Shown here in pieces: positions 33,162 through 45,301 of a DNA stretch of 64,000 bases (positions are counted from its first letter, which is position 1; each line of letters opens with the position of its first letter). The DNA comes from Coenobita brevimanus (Eukaryota; Arthropoda; Malacostraca; Decapoda; Coenobitidae). Under the pieces are notes generated by a model. It saw nothing but the letters and a program-made list of their open reading frames with translations, searched no databases and was not told where the DNA came from. The position numbers and the translations under genes were made by a program. The stretch spans positions 44,331,535-44,395,534 of the forward strand of contig CM064669.1 of assembly GCA_032717465.1 (NCBI GenBank), given 5' to 3'.

Positions 33162-33356
33162 ATGGAAAAAGAGGAGTTCAAAAATGTATGGATAAAAAGA
33201 TGCCTAACACAAGAGGAACTGGAATTACTGAAAGAGAAGAGGGAGGAAGCAAAAACAAAAAATGACGGAAGATCAGAAGAGGAGAAGAACACATTTTTTT
33301 TTTACAAAGTAATAGGATTGAAGGTACGAAAGTGGTACACAAACAGGAGGGAATAA
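33162..33356 (+). pseudogene. L-B ORF1 C-terminus
   Basis: EEFKNVWIKRCLTQEELELL to KWYTNR, then a stop, matches 16326-16102. A run of ten T (33294-33303) encodes the Phe residues of TFFFYK. The remainder of ORF1 is absent because of 5' truncation. The ORF2 frame lies -1 to this frame, as in the other copy. Confidence 0.75.
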
Positions 33357-33402
33357 AATGGAGGAAGCTAGTAGAACCATGTCATGACAAGTAAACAAGA
33401 TG

Positions 33403-34823
33403 ATAAAGTTGATGTACTCAAATGTGGATGGAATGGTATCTAAAGTACTAGAGATGAATGATTATGTCAGAGAAAATGAACCACATATAATATGCCTAAC
33501 TGAAAAAAATTAACACCAAGGATATCCAATGACATACTAAACTTAGAGGAATACAATATATGGAGAAGAGACAGAAATTTAAAAAAAGGAGGAGGAATTA
33601 TAATATTAACTAAGAAAAATCTAAAAGTCAATGAAATAAAACTAGATATACCATCACAGGTAGAACTGATTGCAGTAGAGATCAACACATCTGAAGGGAA
33701 AGTAATTGTAGCCAATTTGTACAAGCCACCCAGATCAAACACATGAGAAAGAGACGAATATGAGGACCTTGCAGAGAGTACAATTCAGAGTTTAAGATCA
33801 TTACTACATAAAATGGAAGCGAAATCGGAAAGAATTATACTAACTGGAGATTTTAATACAAATATAAATTGGAATACTCTAGATATAACAAGCCAAGAAA
33901 GCTCTTGGGACCAAAAGCTCCTAGATCTCGTGCAAGAGTTTTTCCTAACGCAACATGTGAGGGAAACCACTAGAAAAAGAGGACTCGCTGTACATTCAAA
34001 GCTAGATCTAATATTTACTAGGCAAGAAAATGATATTGACAGTTTAATATATCACCCTCCACTCGGCAAAAGCGATCATGCAGTACTAAATCACAACTTC
34101 AGGATAGCATATGACATAGTTACCAGTAATGAATGTTACAAAAAGAGCCTAAACTATAAAAAGGGAAATTATCAAGACCTAAAGAAGTATTTCTTAGAAG
34201 TTGATTGGGAAAATGAGCTTAGAGGACAAGATTTAAATGCTGTATATAAAAAATTCTGTGAATATTATGAAATAGGAGTCCAGAAGTACATCCCACAGCA
34301 CAAAGAAGCAGATAAGAAAATACAGAAATGGTTCAATACAGAATGTAAAAAATCAAAAGAAAGAAGAGATTTGTTGTGGAATAGATACAGAAGACACAAT
34401 AGTGAAAGGACTTATAATAATTACAAAGAGGCAAGAAACGATTATACAAGAATAGGGAGGGAAGCCCAAAAACAGTTTGAGGAGGATATAATAAATAAAA
34501 GTAGTGATCAACCAAAGCTATTTTACAGCTACATCAGAAGCAAAATCAAAGCAAAAGATATAATACAATCCATTACGGACGAGGGAATCACCTATACACA
34601 AGAGAAAGATGTTTGTGAAGCGCTAAAAAAGAATTTCCAATTAGTTTTTACAGGAGAAAAAAATTTTGAGAGGGACTATGTGGAACGTGCATGTCCACAC
34701 ATACTACCAGATATACAAATAGCAGAAAAAGTAATACAGGAGGAGTTAAGTAAATTAGAGGAAAAGCAAGTGGTCCTGATGAAATTTCATATTGGGTACT
34801 ACGGGAATGTGCAAAGGAGTTAA
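33403..34823 (+). pseudogene. L-B ORF2 endonuclease and linker
   Basis: The N-terminal endonuclease reads LMYSNVDGMVSK and IICLTE, then is broken by a frameshift near 33510. The frame is restored in the block encoding DRNLKKGGGIIILTKKN, with a further stop before 33813. From 33813 the frame is open for 336 codons: IILTGDFNTNINW, QHVRETTRKRG, GKSDHAVLN (SDH), the conserved linker with QKWFNTE, and FSYIRSK-like FYSYIRSK. It loses frame near 34760, where the GKASGPDEI block is shifted. Only one copy of the 84-residue WNTLD-YDIV segment is present, which defines the ancestral state. Confidence 0.75.
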
Positions 34824-35920
34824 GTAAACCATTATTTTTAATTTTCAAAAAATCCTTGAGTTAAGGTAAACTGTCTGATATTTGGAAGAAAGCAAATATT
34901 GTCCCCTTATTCAAGAAAGGAAATAGACAAAATCCACTCAACTACCGACCAGTATCACTGACCAGTGTTGTAAGCAAGGTATTAGAAAAGCTTATAAGAA
35001 AAGCTTGGGTATATCATCTAGAAGAACACAGTATGATAACAGAAAGACAGTTTGGTTTCAGAAAAAGAAAATCATGTGTTACTAATCTGTTGAGCTACTA
35101 TGACAGAGTAACAAACACAATACAGGAAAGAGAAGGATGGGTGGACAGTATCTATTTAGATTTCAAGAAAGCATTTGACACAGTACCACACCAAAGACTT
35201 TTATGGAAACTGTACCATCAAGGACGAATTCGAGGCAAACTGTTTTTTTGGATGCAAGATTTTCTCATAAAAAGAGAAATGAGAACAGTACTAAGGGGAA
35301 ACTACTCATCATGGAAAGAAGTGACTAGTGGAGTACCACAGGGATCAATGCTGGCACCAATCATGTTTTTAGTGTATATAAATGATATAAACAGTAACAC
35401 TGGAAATGAAAGCTATCTGAATATGTTTGCAGATGATGCAAATATACAAAGGAGAATTACTAACACAGACTCTTGTAAAAAGCTACAAGAAGAATTAAAT
35501 AAACTTCATGAATGGAGTAATACATGGCAAATGGAATTCAATGTGGACAAGTGTCATGTAATCAAGTTTGGTAAAAGTGGAAAAAGACCTGATTGGGATT
35601 ATACATTAGGAAATAAAACCCTATACACATCAGAAAGAGAGAAGGACCTAGGTGTGAATATCATTAACAGACTATCTCCGGCTGACCACATCAGCGAGAA
35701 GATACGGAACACGTATACACTGCTTGCAAATATGAGAACAGCATTCACATACATAAATGAAGACATGCTAAGAAGGATAATAACATCATTCATTAGACCA
35801 ACCCTGGAGTATGCATCAGTAGTCTGGAGTCCTCATCTCAAAAAACACATAGACAAGATTGAAAAAGTTCAAAGGGCCGCTACAAGATGGATACCAAGCT
35901 TAAGGGACCTAAGCTACTAA
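34824..35920 (+). pseudogene. L-B ORF2 reverse transcriptase
   Basis: After the frame change, a block for NIVPLFKKGNRQNPLNYRPV is readable from 34890. From 35033 the frame is open for 295 codons: RQFGFRKRKSCVTNLL, IYLDFKKAFDTVPHQRLL (block A), SGVPQGSMLAPIMFLVYIND (block B), NMFADDANIQ (block C, FADD), then the thumb and RPTLEYASVVWSPHLKK. It stops at 35918-35920 (TAA) where a Glu codon is expected (SYEERL), so it is probably a nonsense mutation. Confidence 0.85.
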
Positions 35921-36245
35921 GAAAGACTAAATAAACTGAATCTACCAACACTACAGGAGAGAAGGAAAAGAGGTGACATGATAATGCTATATAAATGCAT
36001 ATCAGGGAAGGAGAAAATAGACATAAATGATTACTTAACATATGGGGAAGCATCAGCAAGAGGACACTGCAAAAAAACTGCATGAGAAGAGAGGTGATAA
36101 AGACGTAAGGAAATTCAGTTTCCCAAACAGAGCAATTGATCAATGGAATGCAGTACCGAATGAAATAGTGTGTGCCAAAAGAATTCACAAATTTAAGGAT
36201 ATTTATGATAAATATGGTTTAAGACACGGGACAGTACGAGCTTGA
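35921..36245 (+). pseudogene. L-B ORF2 C-terminal tail
   Basis: RLNKLNLPTLQERRKRGDMI is readable after the stop. One extra A near 36075 changes frame. The last block is RKFSFPNRAIDQWNAVPNEI to RHGTVRA, then a stop. It matches 13260-12970 on the other strand. Confidence 0.75.
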
Positions 36246-36275
36246 CTCATTCCTGTAAAGATACAATTGGGTAAG

Positions 36276-36276
<1 letters not shown>

Positions 36277-36315
<39 letters not shown>
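36277..36315. repeat. (AC)n microsatellite at the 3' edge of L-B copy 2
   Basis: About 19 AC units joined to the LINE 3' end without a gap. Confidence 0.95.
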
Positions 36316-36319
<4 letters not shown>

Positions 36320-36739
36320 AAAGTTTGCCTAAACTATAGTGATCCATTCGGGATTATCATGCCCCCATCATATCCCAGCCTTCCACACCTCCCTCTCTCT
36401 CATCCCCCCTCCCCTTTCCTCCCCTCCTCAGTCCACCCCACCCACCTCCCTGGCTGTGTGGAGAGCAGATTTGACAGGATAAAGTTTCGTGTAGTTCTGT
36501 ATTCAACTTTTTGCCGGCACACAGGTATTAACTTCCGTTAGCATCCATGGGCATCATAAAATAAAAATACCAATTAATCTCGCTTACAGGTGTGATTTTA
36601 TAAATAAGCATAAACTAATCCTCTTTGAACTATAATGGCTGTATAAGTGTGGTGCAGTGTGAGGTAGCCGGCTCCGGGCTTGAGCAAGTCAGTTTATGTT
36701 GTGCTGTTGGTCAAGTGTGGATACGTGACCTTGTCTTCC

Positions 36740-37165
36740 CTTTTAAACGTTGCCTAGTGACCAACTTGGCATTAATATGCTTGTGGCATTGCGCATAAAC
36801 GATAGTTGGTTGTTGATGACTGGAAATGGCGTTGCCTCGTGAAATGACTGGATTTAGGATTGCCTGGTGAAGTGACTGGTATATCTGTTGCATGGTGAAG
36901 TAACTAAGAAGTGGCTGGAAGTAATGGTGCATTGTGAAATGGGTGGAAATTACGTTGCCAAAGGAAGTTACTGAAATTAACGTAGTGAAAGAATGTGACT
37001 GGAATTAACCTTACTGAGCGAAATACCTTAATTATCTTTGCATAATGAAGTGACAGAAATTAACGTTGCCTCGTGAAGTGACTGCAGTTCCTTATAAACA
37101 TTGCTTAGTAACTGTGTGGAGTTTCTTCTAAACGTCACATAGTGAAAAGACTGGGGAGTTCCTCA
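36740..37165. repeat. Degenerate minisatellite, period about 33-36 bp
   Basis: Words of the type GTTGCCTCGTGAAGTGACTG and GGAATTAACGTT recur about ten times with many changes. Confidence 0.65.
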
Positions 37166-37189
37166 AAGAAACCTTAAACTTGGAGTGCC

Positions 37190-37280
37190 CTCCCCATTGT
37201 TTCATTGTTGCTGTCACCAGACGGTTTTATTCATTTGGAGAGACTACTCAAACTGGAGGCGATACATAGTGTTAATTAGT
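37190..37280. mobile_element. MITE-1 relic
   Basis: CACCAGACGGTTTTATTCAT, then ACTGGAGGCGATACATAG, matches the left arm and centre of the family. Confidence 0.4.
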
Positions 37281-37930
37281 GTCGCCATACTACTAAGAAT
37301 ATCAGTAAGTTAGTGACTACTGTATGCCTGTAATGTCGTGATAATTTCAACAGTTATCATCATTATCTGCACCAACATATCTCCTGGTTCTCTTTCTTTC
37401 TCGGCGAGGTGAGTCGTCTCAGAAAGTGTATAAGTTTCATTCCTTATATAAATATACAAAAAATAAGATTCTTGTGCAAACATGTCATATACAAGCGATA
37501 TGATGGAACCCTTGTAATGTATGTATTCTTTGGTGCAACTGATTACCAACATTTTATATACTTGTAAGCAGTATTAACATAAAGCTGTGAATCATAAAGT
37601 AAAAGCAAGTAAAAGTGTATGTAATGGGTTTCCTGGTCAGAATGCTTATAGGCTATCACTAGGTGGGCGTATATTCTGTCGGTTGATTTATGCCATATCC
37701 GTCTGTATGTAAAAGAGAATGTGTTTGTCTGTCTGTTTGTCCTCTGTGGAAGTTGTGGGGGATGCTTATAGAACTCTCAAAGCATCTGTAACAGGTGTAA
37801 GTGTTTTGACGAATTTGAATGTGTAATAATAGGTGCTAAAGTGGCTTCCTTGATGGCCAAGATTAGAACTGATTAGAAGTAATCAGGTCAACAGGGTAGC
37901 CAATTATTTATTTATTTATTTATTTATTTT

Positions 37931-39731
37931 TAACCCCTAAACCGCTGGGTTGTTTTGGCTTGACTTGCGTGTCCCGCGGGCATATTCACGCTCCGACAGA
38001 CTCTATAAAAATATTTGCCAAAAATCAGTTATTATTCCTAGAATATTAAAATTACATATGCATACGGCACATACGTTCAGCTTTCTCCTGGGATGTTTGT
38101 TGAGCCTTCGTCGAGTACTGTAGGACTTGTGGAGACCTCTGAATTTGGGTAACAAAGTCTCCACTTTACACTTCCCGACAACCCATAATATGATTACCAC
38201 TGCCTGATATTATCACTAGAAACACTATTCTGTGATTTTCAAATAGTTTGGAATCCATACTCCAAAAAAAAAAACACACACACTGGGAAAGCAATGAAAA
38301 TTACGAGCGCATATGACCTTCCCACTTACGCTTGTTCGCCGCTGGTGCTCTGTCATTTATTATTCATAAAAAACTCAAACTTTATATTTCTGTTACTATA
38401 TAACACTTATATATATCTGCAGTCTTTATCCATAAGTTTCCTTCAGTAATAGTAGTTTATTGTCACTGTAGGCATTCAATTTCTCTTTCAGTAAAATATG
38501 TAGCATTCACTTTCTCGTCCTGTATACTAGCGTTGAGAGTGAATCTGTCACTTTCACTTCCACTTTCATAACTCATAGTACTCATACATGCTAGAGTGAA
38601 ACTTTCACTTTCATTACTCCTAGTATATATACTCGTATTCTTATATTACTACTCATTTACATTTCTCTTTACATTCTCTTTTATTTACATTATTTATATT
38701 TCTATTTTATTTACACTGTGTTATGCACTGTCGCTTGCAGTAACTTATAAAACTGTTTTCCACTGTTCACTGATATTTACATTCATTGCTTTCACTTGCT
38801 GTTTACACATTATTTACATTTCCACTTGTACTCTTTTAGTCACCAGAAAGATCGTAGTCACTGTCCATCATTTTCATTGATAAATTAGCCAGTTCACGTT
38901 CCACAGCAGTCACTTAGCCCTTTACCCCTTTCCACACGAGGTTTAGTAGGGGATAGAGGTCACAGGGTCCTTTGCATGGGGCTAAAAAGCGGCGGAATTG
39001 GACAGGCGCGAATCCGACGTGGTTTCACCTTGAAAGACGACAGTAAACTGAACACTGTGGTGGCCTAGGGGGAGTGCATTGCTGCCAGTATCAGCGTGGT
39101 GACAGCTGCTAATATATCCGCTATGAAATGATTGGCAGGAAATCTAGACAATACATAATAAATTAGGTAGTTCCAGGTGAATGTAAATATCACTTAGGCT
39201 TCTCCCTTCCTTTCTTATATATATTTTTATTACGAGAATAGATTATACGGCATATTTCAAGGGGAAGTAAACAGTGAAAATTAGTGAATGAGTGCACGTG
39301 AGGTGTTGTCAGGTGATAATTACCCAATTCCAGGTGTATGGCACTATCACTTACCTTATTTCTATTTTGTATATATTATTTGGTATAAGAATAGGGCATA
39401 GGGCTTATTTCAATGGATGAAATCAGTGGAAAATTCCGGGGAAGATTTACTTAGCGCAGCACGGCCGGGCAGGTGAGAGGAGAGGGTAATGGATGGGAGG
39501 TAGGGAGGGGAGTCAAGAACAGGGAGAAATGGCTAAATTGTCAACAATGGATGGGAGTACAGATGAGATTAGGAGTGCTGACTAGTGTTGGACATTGGCA
39601 GTACTGATAGATGATACAAGCCACCACTGTAAAGCCCGGGCGAATTTAAAATAATACAGAATCACAAAAGTGACGCCCCGCGGTATGATCCCTTGCTCCC
39701 AAGCGTCACAAAAGTGACGCCCTGCGGTTAG
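37931..39731. mobile_element. Possible 1.8-kb element with inverted ends
   Basis: The left end TTAACCCCTAAACCGCTGGG and the reverse complement of the right end, TTTACCCTAACCGCAGGGC, align with two small gaps. A duplicated word, CACAAAAGTGACGCCC, lies at 39664 and 39707 near the right end. The interior has no transposase frame; a 94-codon hydrophobic frame at 38596 looks like an AT-rich artefact. The two ends could be unrelated fragments. Confidence 0.3.
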
Positions 39732-39759
39732 GGTAAACTTCTACAACCATATCTTTATT

Positions 39760-40140
39760 AGGTACAACGGATCGAATGAGTGGACGGATTGGTGGGGTAG
39801 TCTGGGCAAGGTTGAGCCGATGAGTGGGTGTGCAGCAGCAGGTAGGGATGGTGAGTGTAATGAAGCAGGGTTGGTTGGGTGTGGTGAAGTAGAATAGGTG
39901 GATGAGTGAGTGGGCAGGATGGGTGGGTAAGCATGGGTGAGTGGGTGGGCAGGATGGGTGAGTGAGTGGATGAGTGGGTGGGCAGGATGGGTGGGTGAGT
40001 GTGGATGAGTGAGTAGGCAGGATGGGTGGGTGAGTATCAGTATGGGTGAGTGAATGGGATGGATAGGTGGAAAGTTTGATGGATTATTTGGCAGGGTAGG
40101 TGGTTGGGTGGATGAGAAGGGTGAGGGGGTCAATGGGTAG
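39760..40140. repeat. G/T-rich minisatellite
   Basis: GGGTGGGCAGGATGGGTGAG-type units with a period of about 22-28 bp. Confidence 0.8.
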
Positions 40141-40483
40141 TAGGAGAATAGGTGCAAGGTGGGAATAAGTCCTTGGGAAACATATTCCTGGGAAAATGGG
40201 CCCAAGGAGGAACATATGTTCAGTGGGAGAAATGGTACTCAGAGGGTGTTCTCTAACAGGGGGAGTAGCAATTCAGGGTCCCAGGCATTACCAGTAAGTA
40301 CGATCATAAGGTCTTTCTTGGGCAACCTTGGGTACCCCTGCAAATGAAAAATGATGTTATATTCGTATCTATTAGTAAACATGACACCTCAGTTTCAAAT
40401 GCTTTTTAACCACCCTGGCGAGAGGACAGTGAAGGACAAGGTTGGAAAAAGGCCCAGGAGAACAAACATTGGCGTCTGATCTG

Positions 40484-40485
<2 letters not shown>
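40141..40485. other. Unassigned DNA
   Basis: No gene or repeat recognised. Confidence 0.4.

Positions 40486-40559
<74 letters not shown>
40486..40559. repeat. (AC)n microsatellite at the 5' edge of L-A copy
   Basis: About 37 AC units directly joined to the truncated L-A element. Confidence 0.95.
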
Positions 40560-40560
<1 letters not shown>

Positions 40561-42462
40561 AATCGTGCTAACTCTGTTCTTCGCTCTGCTGAAAATAATT
40601 TCATCTGTACTAAGTGCTCTCAACTCTCCAACTCGAATTCTTCCCGTTCCTTCTGGCACCTTGCCAAAAACCTTTCAAACAACTTTACCTCATCATCCTT
40701 CCCTCCTCATTTCTACTCTGATGGTTCTGTTGCTCTTTCTTCTACTGATAAAGCAGATCTCTTCGCCCAGACTTTCTCTTCCAGTTCCACCTTAGACGAT
40801 TCTGGTGCTGTTCCTCCATCACTTCCCCCCTCTGATTTCCTCATGGCTGACATTAAAATTTCTTCAGCTGATGTATTTCTGCTATCACTGGCCTCGATAC
40901 TAACAAGGCATATGGGCCTGATGGAGTCCCTCCTGTTGTCCTCAAGAACTGTGCTTCTGTGCTTACACCCTGCCTAAGTAAACTCTTTCGCCTTTGTCTT
41001 TCAACTTGTACCTTTCCTTCTTGCTGGAAGTTTGCTCTCATTCAGCCAGTCCCAAAAAGGGGGACAATTCTCAACCCTATAACTATCGTCCAATTGCTTT
41101 AACATCCTGTGTCTCAAAAGTTTTTGAGTTTATTCTTATCAGAAAAATTTTAAAACATCTTTCCTATCACAACCTTCTTTTTGATCGTCAGTATGGGTTC
41201 CGTCAGGGATGCTCCACTGGCGATCTTCTCACCTACCTTTTTGACTCCTGGTTATCCTCCTTGCGGGACTTTGGCGAAAGCTTTGCCATTGCACTTGACA
41301 TCTCAAAGGCTTTCGATCAAGTCTGGCATAAATCTTTAATTTCCTAACTGCCCTCTTACGGTTTCTATCCTATTTGTGCCTTCATCTATAGTTTCCTTTC
41401 TGGTCGTTCTGTAGCTGTTGTTGTAGACGGCCATCGTTCTTCTCCTAGGTCTATCAACAGTGGTGTTCCTCAGGGCTCTGTCCTATCACCAACTCTCTTC
41501 CTTTTATTCGTCAGTGATCTTCTAAGCTGGACATCTAATCCTATCCACTTGTACACTGATGATGCCACCCTTCACCTTTCCATTCAGTTTCCGCTGCGTC
41601 CATCTCAGTAGTTACTTCAACAAACAAGGGATGAGGCTATGGCACACCTAATGTCTGACTTGGCTTGTATCTCTGACTGGGGCAAAAATATTCTTGTTTT
41701 TGATGTATCAAAGACTCAGTTTTTACACCTGTCAATCTGTCAGAATCTTCCACAGGAGTACCCACTAATGTTTAATAATATCCAGCTCAATCCTGCATCA
41801 TCCGTGAACATGCTTGGGGTTTCATTCACACGGGACTTGTCTTGGAAAGATCACATTACATCTCTTGTAAAATCTGCTTCCAAGAGATTAGGTGTGCTAA
41901 GCCGACTCTGTGCCTTCTTTATCCCTGTGCAGTTGTTGACTTTACACACGGGTTTTATTCGCCCCTGTTTAGAGTACAACTCTCATGTGTGGGGAGGCTC
42001 CCCACATACAGCTCTTCTCGATAGGGTGGAGTCAGAGGCTATTGATCTCATCAACGCTTCTCCTCTTACTGGCTTCCTTCAGCCTCTGTCTCCTCGCCGC
42101 ACTGTTATCTCTTTTCTGTCGCTACTTCCATGGTCACTGCTCCTCTGAACTGTCTGCTTGCATCCCTCCACCTCTACGACGGGCGCGTAACTCCCGTCTA
42201 GCAACAAACTCTCATCCCTTTTCTGTCCAACTATCTAGTGCAAGAGTTAACCGTTACTCCCAGTCCTTCATTTATGCAACAGGTCAGCTTGAACTGTCTC
42301 CCTCTGTTTGCATTTCCTGCTAGCTATGATCTCCAGTCTTTCAAACGCGGTGTGTCCAGGCATCTCGAAATGAATGGATCATGAATTTGGCTCTCTTGTA
42401 TTTTTTTTTTTCTTAGAAGGAACGTACTTTGGGCTCAGCCTTTGGTTCCCTCTTCCTAGCAT

Positions 42463-42466
<4 letters not shown>
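40560..42466 (+). pseudogene. L-A LINE, 5'-truncated copy flanked by (AC)n on both sides
   Basis: It starts in the endonuclease-RT linker (NRANSVLRSAENNFI; compare NHAKSVLRSTKNNFI of the copy at 4859-8100). It includes FWHLAKNLSNNFTSSSFP, the frame-shifted KAYGPDGVPPVVLKN-like segment, PKKGDNSQPYNYRPIALTSC (40994-41347), ALDISKAFDQVWHKSLIS, SGVPQGSVLSPTLFLLF in block B, and a block C in which YADD reads YTDD (about 41551). The C-terminal part is at 41639-42148, with FIPVQLLTLHTGFIRPC; the Gln here shows the ancestral codon that is a stop in the other copy. The 3' UTR ends CTTCCTAGCATAAAA at 42466, followed at once by (AC)n. Several frameshifts. Confidence 0.85.

Positions 42467-42538
<72 letters not shown>
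42466..42538. repeat. (AC)n microsatellite at the 3' edge of L-A copy
   Basis: About 36 AC units following the LINE tail. Confidence 0.95.
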
Positions 42539-42543
<5 letters not shown>

Positions 42544-42599
42544 AGTAAGACTGACCTGTGTGTTACGTAGTTCACGGTGATGTCACAAACCTTAATTGG

Positions 42600-42710
42600 T
42601 AGAACATGGTCCTTTCAGTCCGAGGACATCATTTTCATTGTGTTCATGCTGCTACAGGACGATTTTGTTAAGCTTGGAAGAAATCCCTACAAAGGAAGGG
42701 GTTAATGAAA
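42600..42710. mobile_element. MITE-1 relic
   Basis: TCCTTTCAGTCCGAGGACATC-like left tip (core CAGTCCGAGGACATCATTTT), inner arm CAGGACGATTTTGTTAAGCT and centre GAAGGGGTTAATGAAAGC. Confidence 0.55.
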
Positions 42711-42864
42711 GCTGTGCCTGGCTTTCCTGGTCAAAGATTTCCCAAGCGAAGGAAAATTGCTTGGAGATTAAAAAAATGATGGTAGTTCTTCTTTTGGCAG
42801 TTTATTAAGATTTTCAAAATTATGCCATTTTACTTCTCTCTCGTTCCTTCTAAAGTATCCGGTA

Positions 42865-43362
<498 letters not shown>

Positions 43363-43509
43363 CCATCCATACTTCAACTATTTCTTCACCAACCCTACTC
43401 TAACCTCATCTTCCCATCCCCATTCCTTTTCATCCCATCCCTCCACTCCTACCCTCCTCTCTCCTTCTCCTCTTGCCACCTTCTCTTAAAGGTAGCTGTG
43501 GTTTGAAGG

Positions 43510-44045
43510 ATAAACTGAGGTACAGGTTGAGCCATGGCAAATTGTGCAAAAAACAAACTAAAAGAGGAAATACGCGATTGACAAGCCGCTCGGAGTGGAA
43601 AAAGAACGTTCAAAAGGGACAGTAGGAACACTATTTGAAGAAGGAAGTAGAGATTAATGGAAAGTGGGGAGAAGAGGGGCAAGAGAGGATGAGGTGAAGT
43701 ACAAGGTGAGGGGGAGGAGTGAAAAATGGTGTACAGGAACAAGGGGGATAAATAGAATAACAAGGTGCGGGGAGAAGAGAAAAGGGTTGTGGACAAGAAG
43801 AGAGGGAAGGAAACACAAAACACTACTCCCGAAACAGAAGCAGCTTCAGGGTAGATTCAAATTAAGTAGAGGGTAGGAAGAGACTGAAGGTTATATAAAT
43901 ACTACCCCCCCCAAAAAAAAAAAAAAAAAAAAGGAAAACGAGGAGTGGAGAGACGAACCCAATGCAGAATGGAAAGGAAACTAAGGAGGACAGGGTAGAA
44001 AGGAGGAGAGAGAGAGGGAGAGATAGAGAGAGAGAGAGAGGGAGG
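43510..44045. repeat. Dispersed purine-rich repeat R3, copy 1
   Basis: It matches 62525-62870: GTTGAGCC-AAATTGTGCA, TGACAAGC-GCNCGGAG, AGGGACAGTAGGAACAC, AATGGTG-ACAGGAACAA and GAAGAGAGGGAAGGAA, in the same order. A poly-A at 43915-43932 and an (AG)-rich end follow. Confidence 0.75.
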
Positions 44046-44049
44046 TCCG

Positions 44050-44735
44050 TACCCTTTTGTACACCGTGAGTCAGTATGAGTCAAAACGGTTTTAGTCTGC
44101 AGAGGAACTGATGATGCACTGTGATGCACATGCAGTGGCAGTCTGAAGGGATGCCGATTAGGCAATTCTAGACAAAAATATTCACCAAAACTTATGTTTT
44201 AGCATGAATTGCGTCAATATTTGATGCGGCTCTAGGGGAGGGTGTCTATTTCCAGGCCAACACTCTCAAATAGTCGACATTCTCTCAGTTTATAGTTCGG
44301 GGGAAGGGGGCACACGCGCGATTTTTGGCGATTTACTCGAACACTATTGGTCGCATCAGAGTCCCACCAATACCACTTGAAAGCTCGTGAATTCTGCATC
44401 TAGACATATGCTTAGCTCTTGCATCATGCAGGCAAAGTTTTGTGCTACAGTGTAAGGCAGTTATTGTCGTTGTTAAACAACAGTTTTTTCACCATTTCGA
44501 TACTTTCACAGCACTTTTCCTCATAAATTTTTGTGTTTTTAATAGCTTATCGTACTGTATAAACATCAGGGAAGATGATGGTATACAGTTTATACCATTA
44601 TAGCCAATTTCTTGGGCAAGTTAAATACGTGGGAATGTTTTCCTCTGTGCGTGAGGCCAGCCTTCTCTCATGGAATTTTTTCTGGTCATGTCACACACAC
44701 TTACTGAAAACATACAGTGCACGAAGGGGTTAACT
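44050..44735. other. Unassigned DNA
   Basis: No gene recognised. GTGCACGAAGGGGTTAAC at 44715-44732 looks like a TTAA-type element tip. Confidence 0.4.
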
Positions 44736-44821
44736 TGTGATGAAAGAAGAAAATTCCTTCCTTCATTTACGTCAGAAGAGGTACTGTACCATGTGCTTTC
44801 GTTTTCTTTTCTCCTTTATTA

Positions 44822-45170
44822 CCGTCCCCGCCCCAGAGGGGCTCAGGGACGGGTATTGTTTTCACTCGGTTTGGCTGTTTGTCTGTCTGTCTGTTAACAT
44901 CTTTACGCAAAAACTACTGGTGCGATTTTGTCTAAAATTACAGGGATAATGGGCTATGACCGTCTGATCACCTGATTAAAGTTTGGGTCAAAATGGGCCA
45001 AGGCCTAGGCTGTAGGCCCAAAAAATATAAAAAACTGTTTTTTTTTTTTTTTTTTGCCATAACTCCATTCAGTTTCGTCATATAAACATAAAACCAAAAC
45101 TTAAAGGTGCATCTTTCAAATCTGCGTTCTATAAAATGCATCATCACATCAGGGGGGGTCACTCCCTAGT
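44822..45170. mobile_element. Hairpin-headed interspersed element, copy 1
   Basis: It begins with a hairpin at 44822-44852 (CCGTCCC and GCCCC arms closing on GGGGC and GGGACGG). Next come GTATTGTT, a TTGTCTGTCTGT tract, GTTAACATCTTTACGCAAAA and, further on, TTTGCCATAACTCCATTC. The element at 61786 has the same order of parts. A T17 tract sits at 45038-45055. The right border is uncertain. Confidence 0.55.
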
Positions 45171-45204
45171 TAGCGGTAGGTGGGTCAGTGTCAGGTGGGT
45201 CGAG

Positions 45205-45301
45205 CTCATGGGTCCCTCCCCCAGGGTTCCCCTCTTCATTAACTTTTCAAACTGCTCAGTTCCATCCTATATTGAGGACACTTGTGCGTAAATGGGTTAA
45301 C
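45205..45301. mobile_element. MITE-2, right half
   Basis: It matches the right half of the full copy at 50890-51078: GAGCTCATGGGTCC, GGGTTCCC, CATTAACTTTTCAAA, GAGGACACTTG and AAATGGGTTAA. The left half has been replaced by the hairpin-headed element. Confidence 0.65.

Larger units (their letters stand above)
33083..36276 (+). mobile_element. L-B non-LTR retrotransposon, 5'-truncated copy
   Basis: It starts inside ORF1 immediately after an (AC)n array and ends at GGGTAAGAAC immediately before another (AC)n array. In between lie the ORF1 C-terminus (33162-33356), a damaged endonuclease N-terminus (33403-33800), the endonuclease end and linker (33813-34823), RT (about 34760-35920) and the C-terminal tail (to 36245). 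It is close to the copy at 12895-17290 but has only one copy of the 252-bp endonuclease segment. Confidence 0.9.

Noticed and set aside
38596..38880. 94-residue hydrophobic frame as a membrane protein
   Set aside because: AT-rich simple sequence with TTTAC/CACTTTCACTT words; the residues are those expected from composition.
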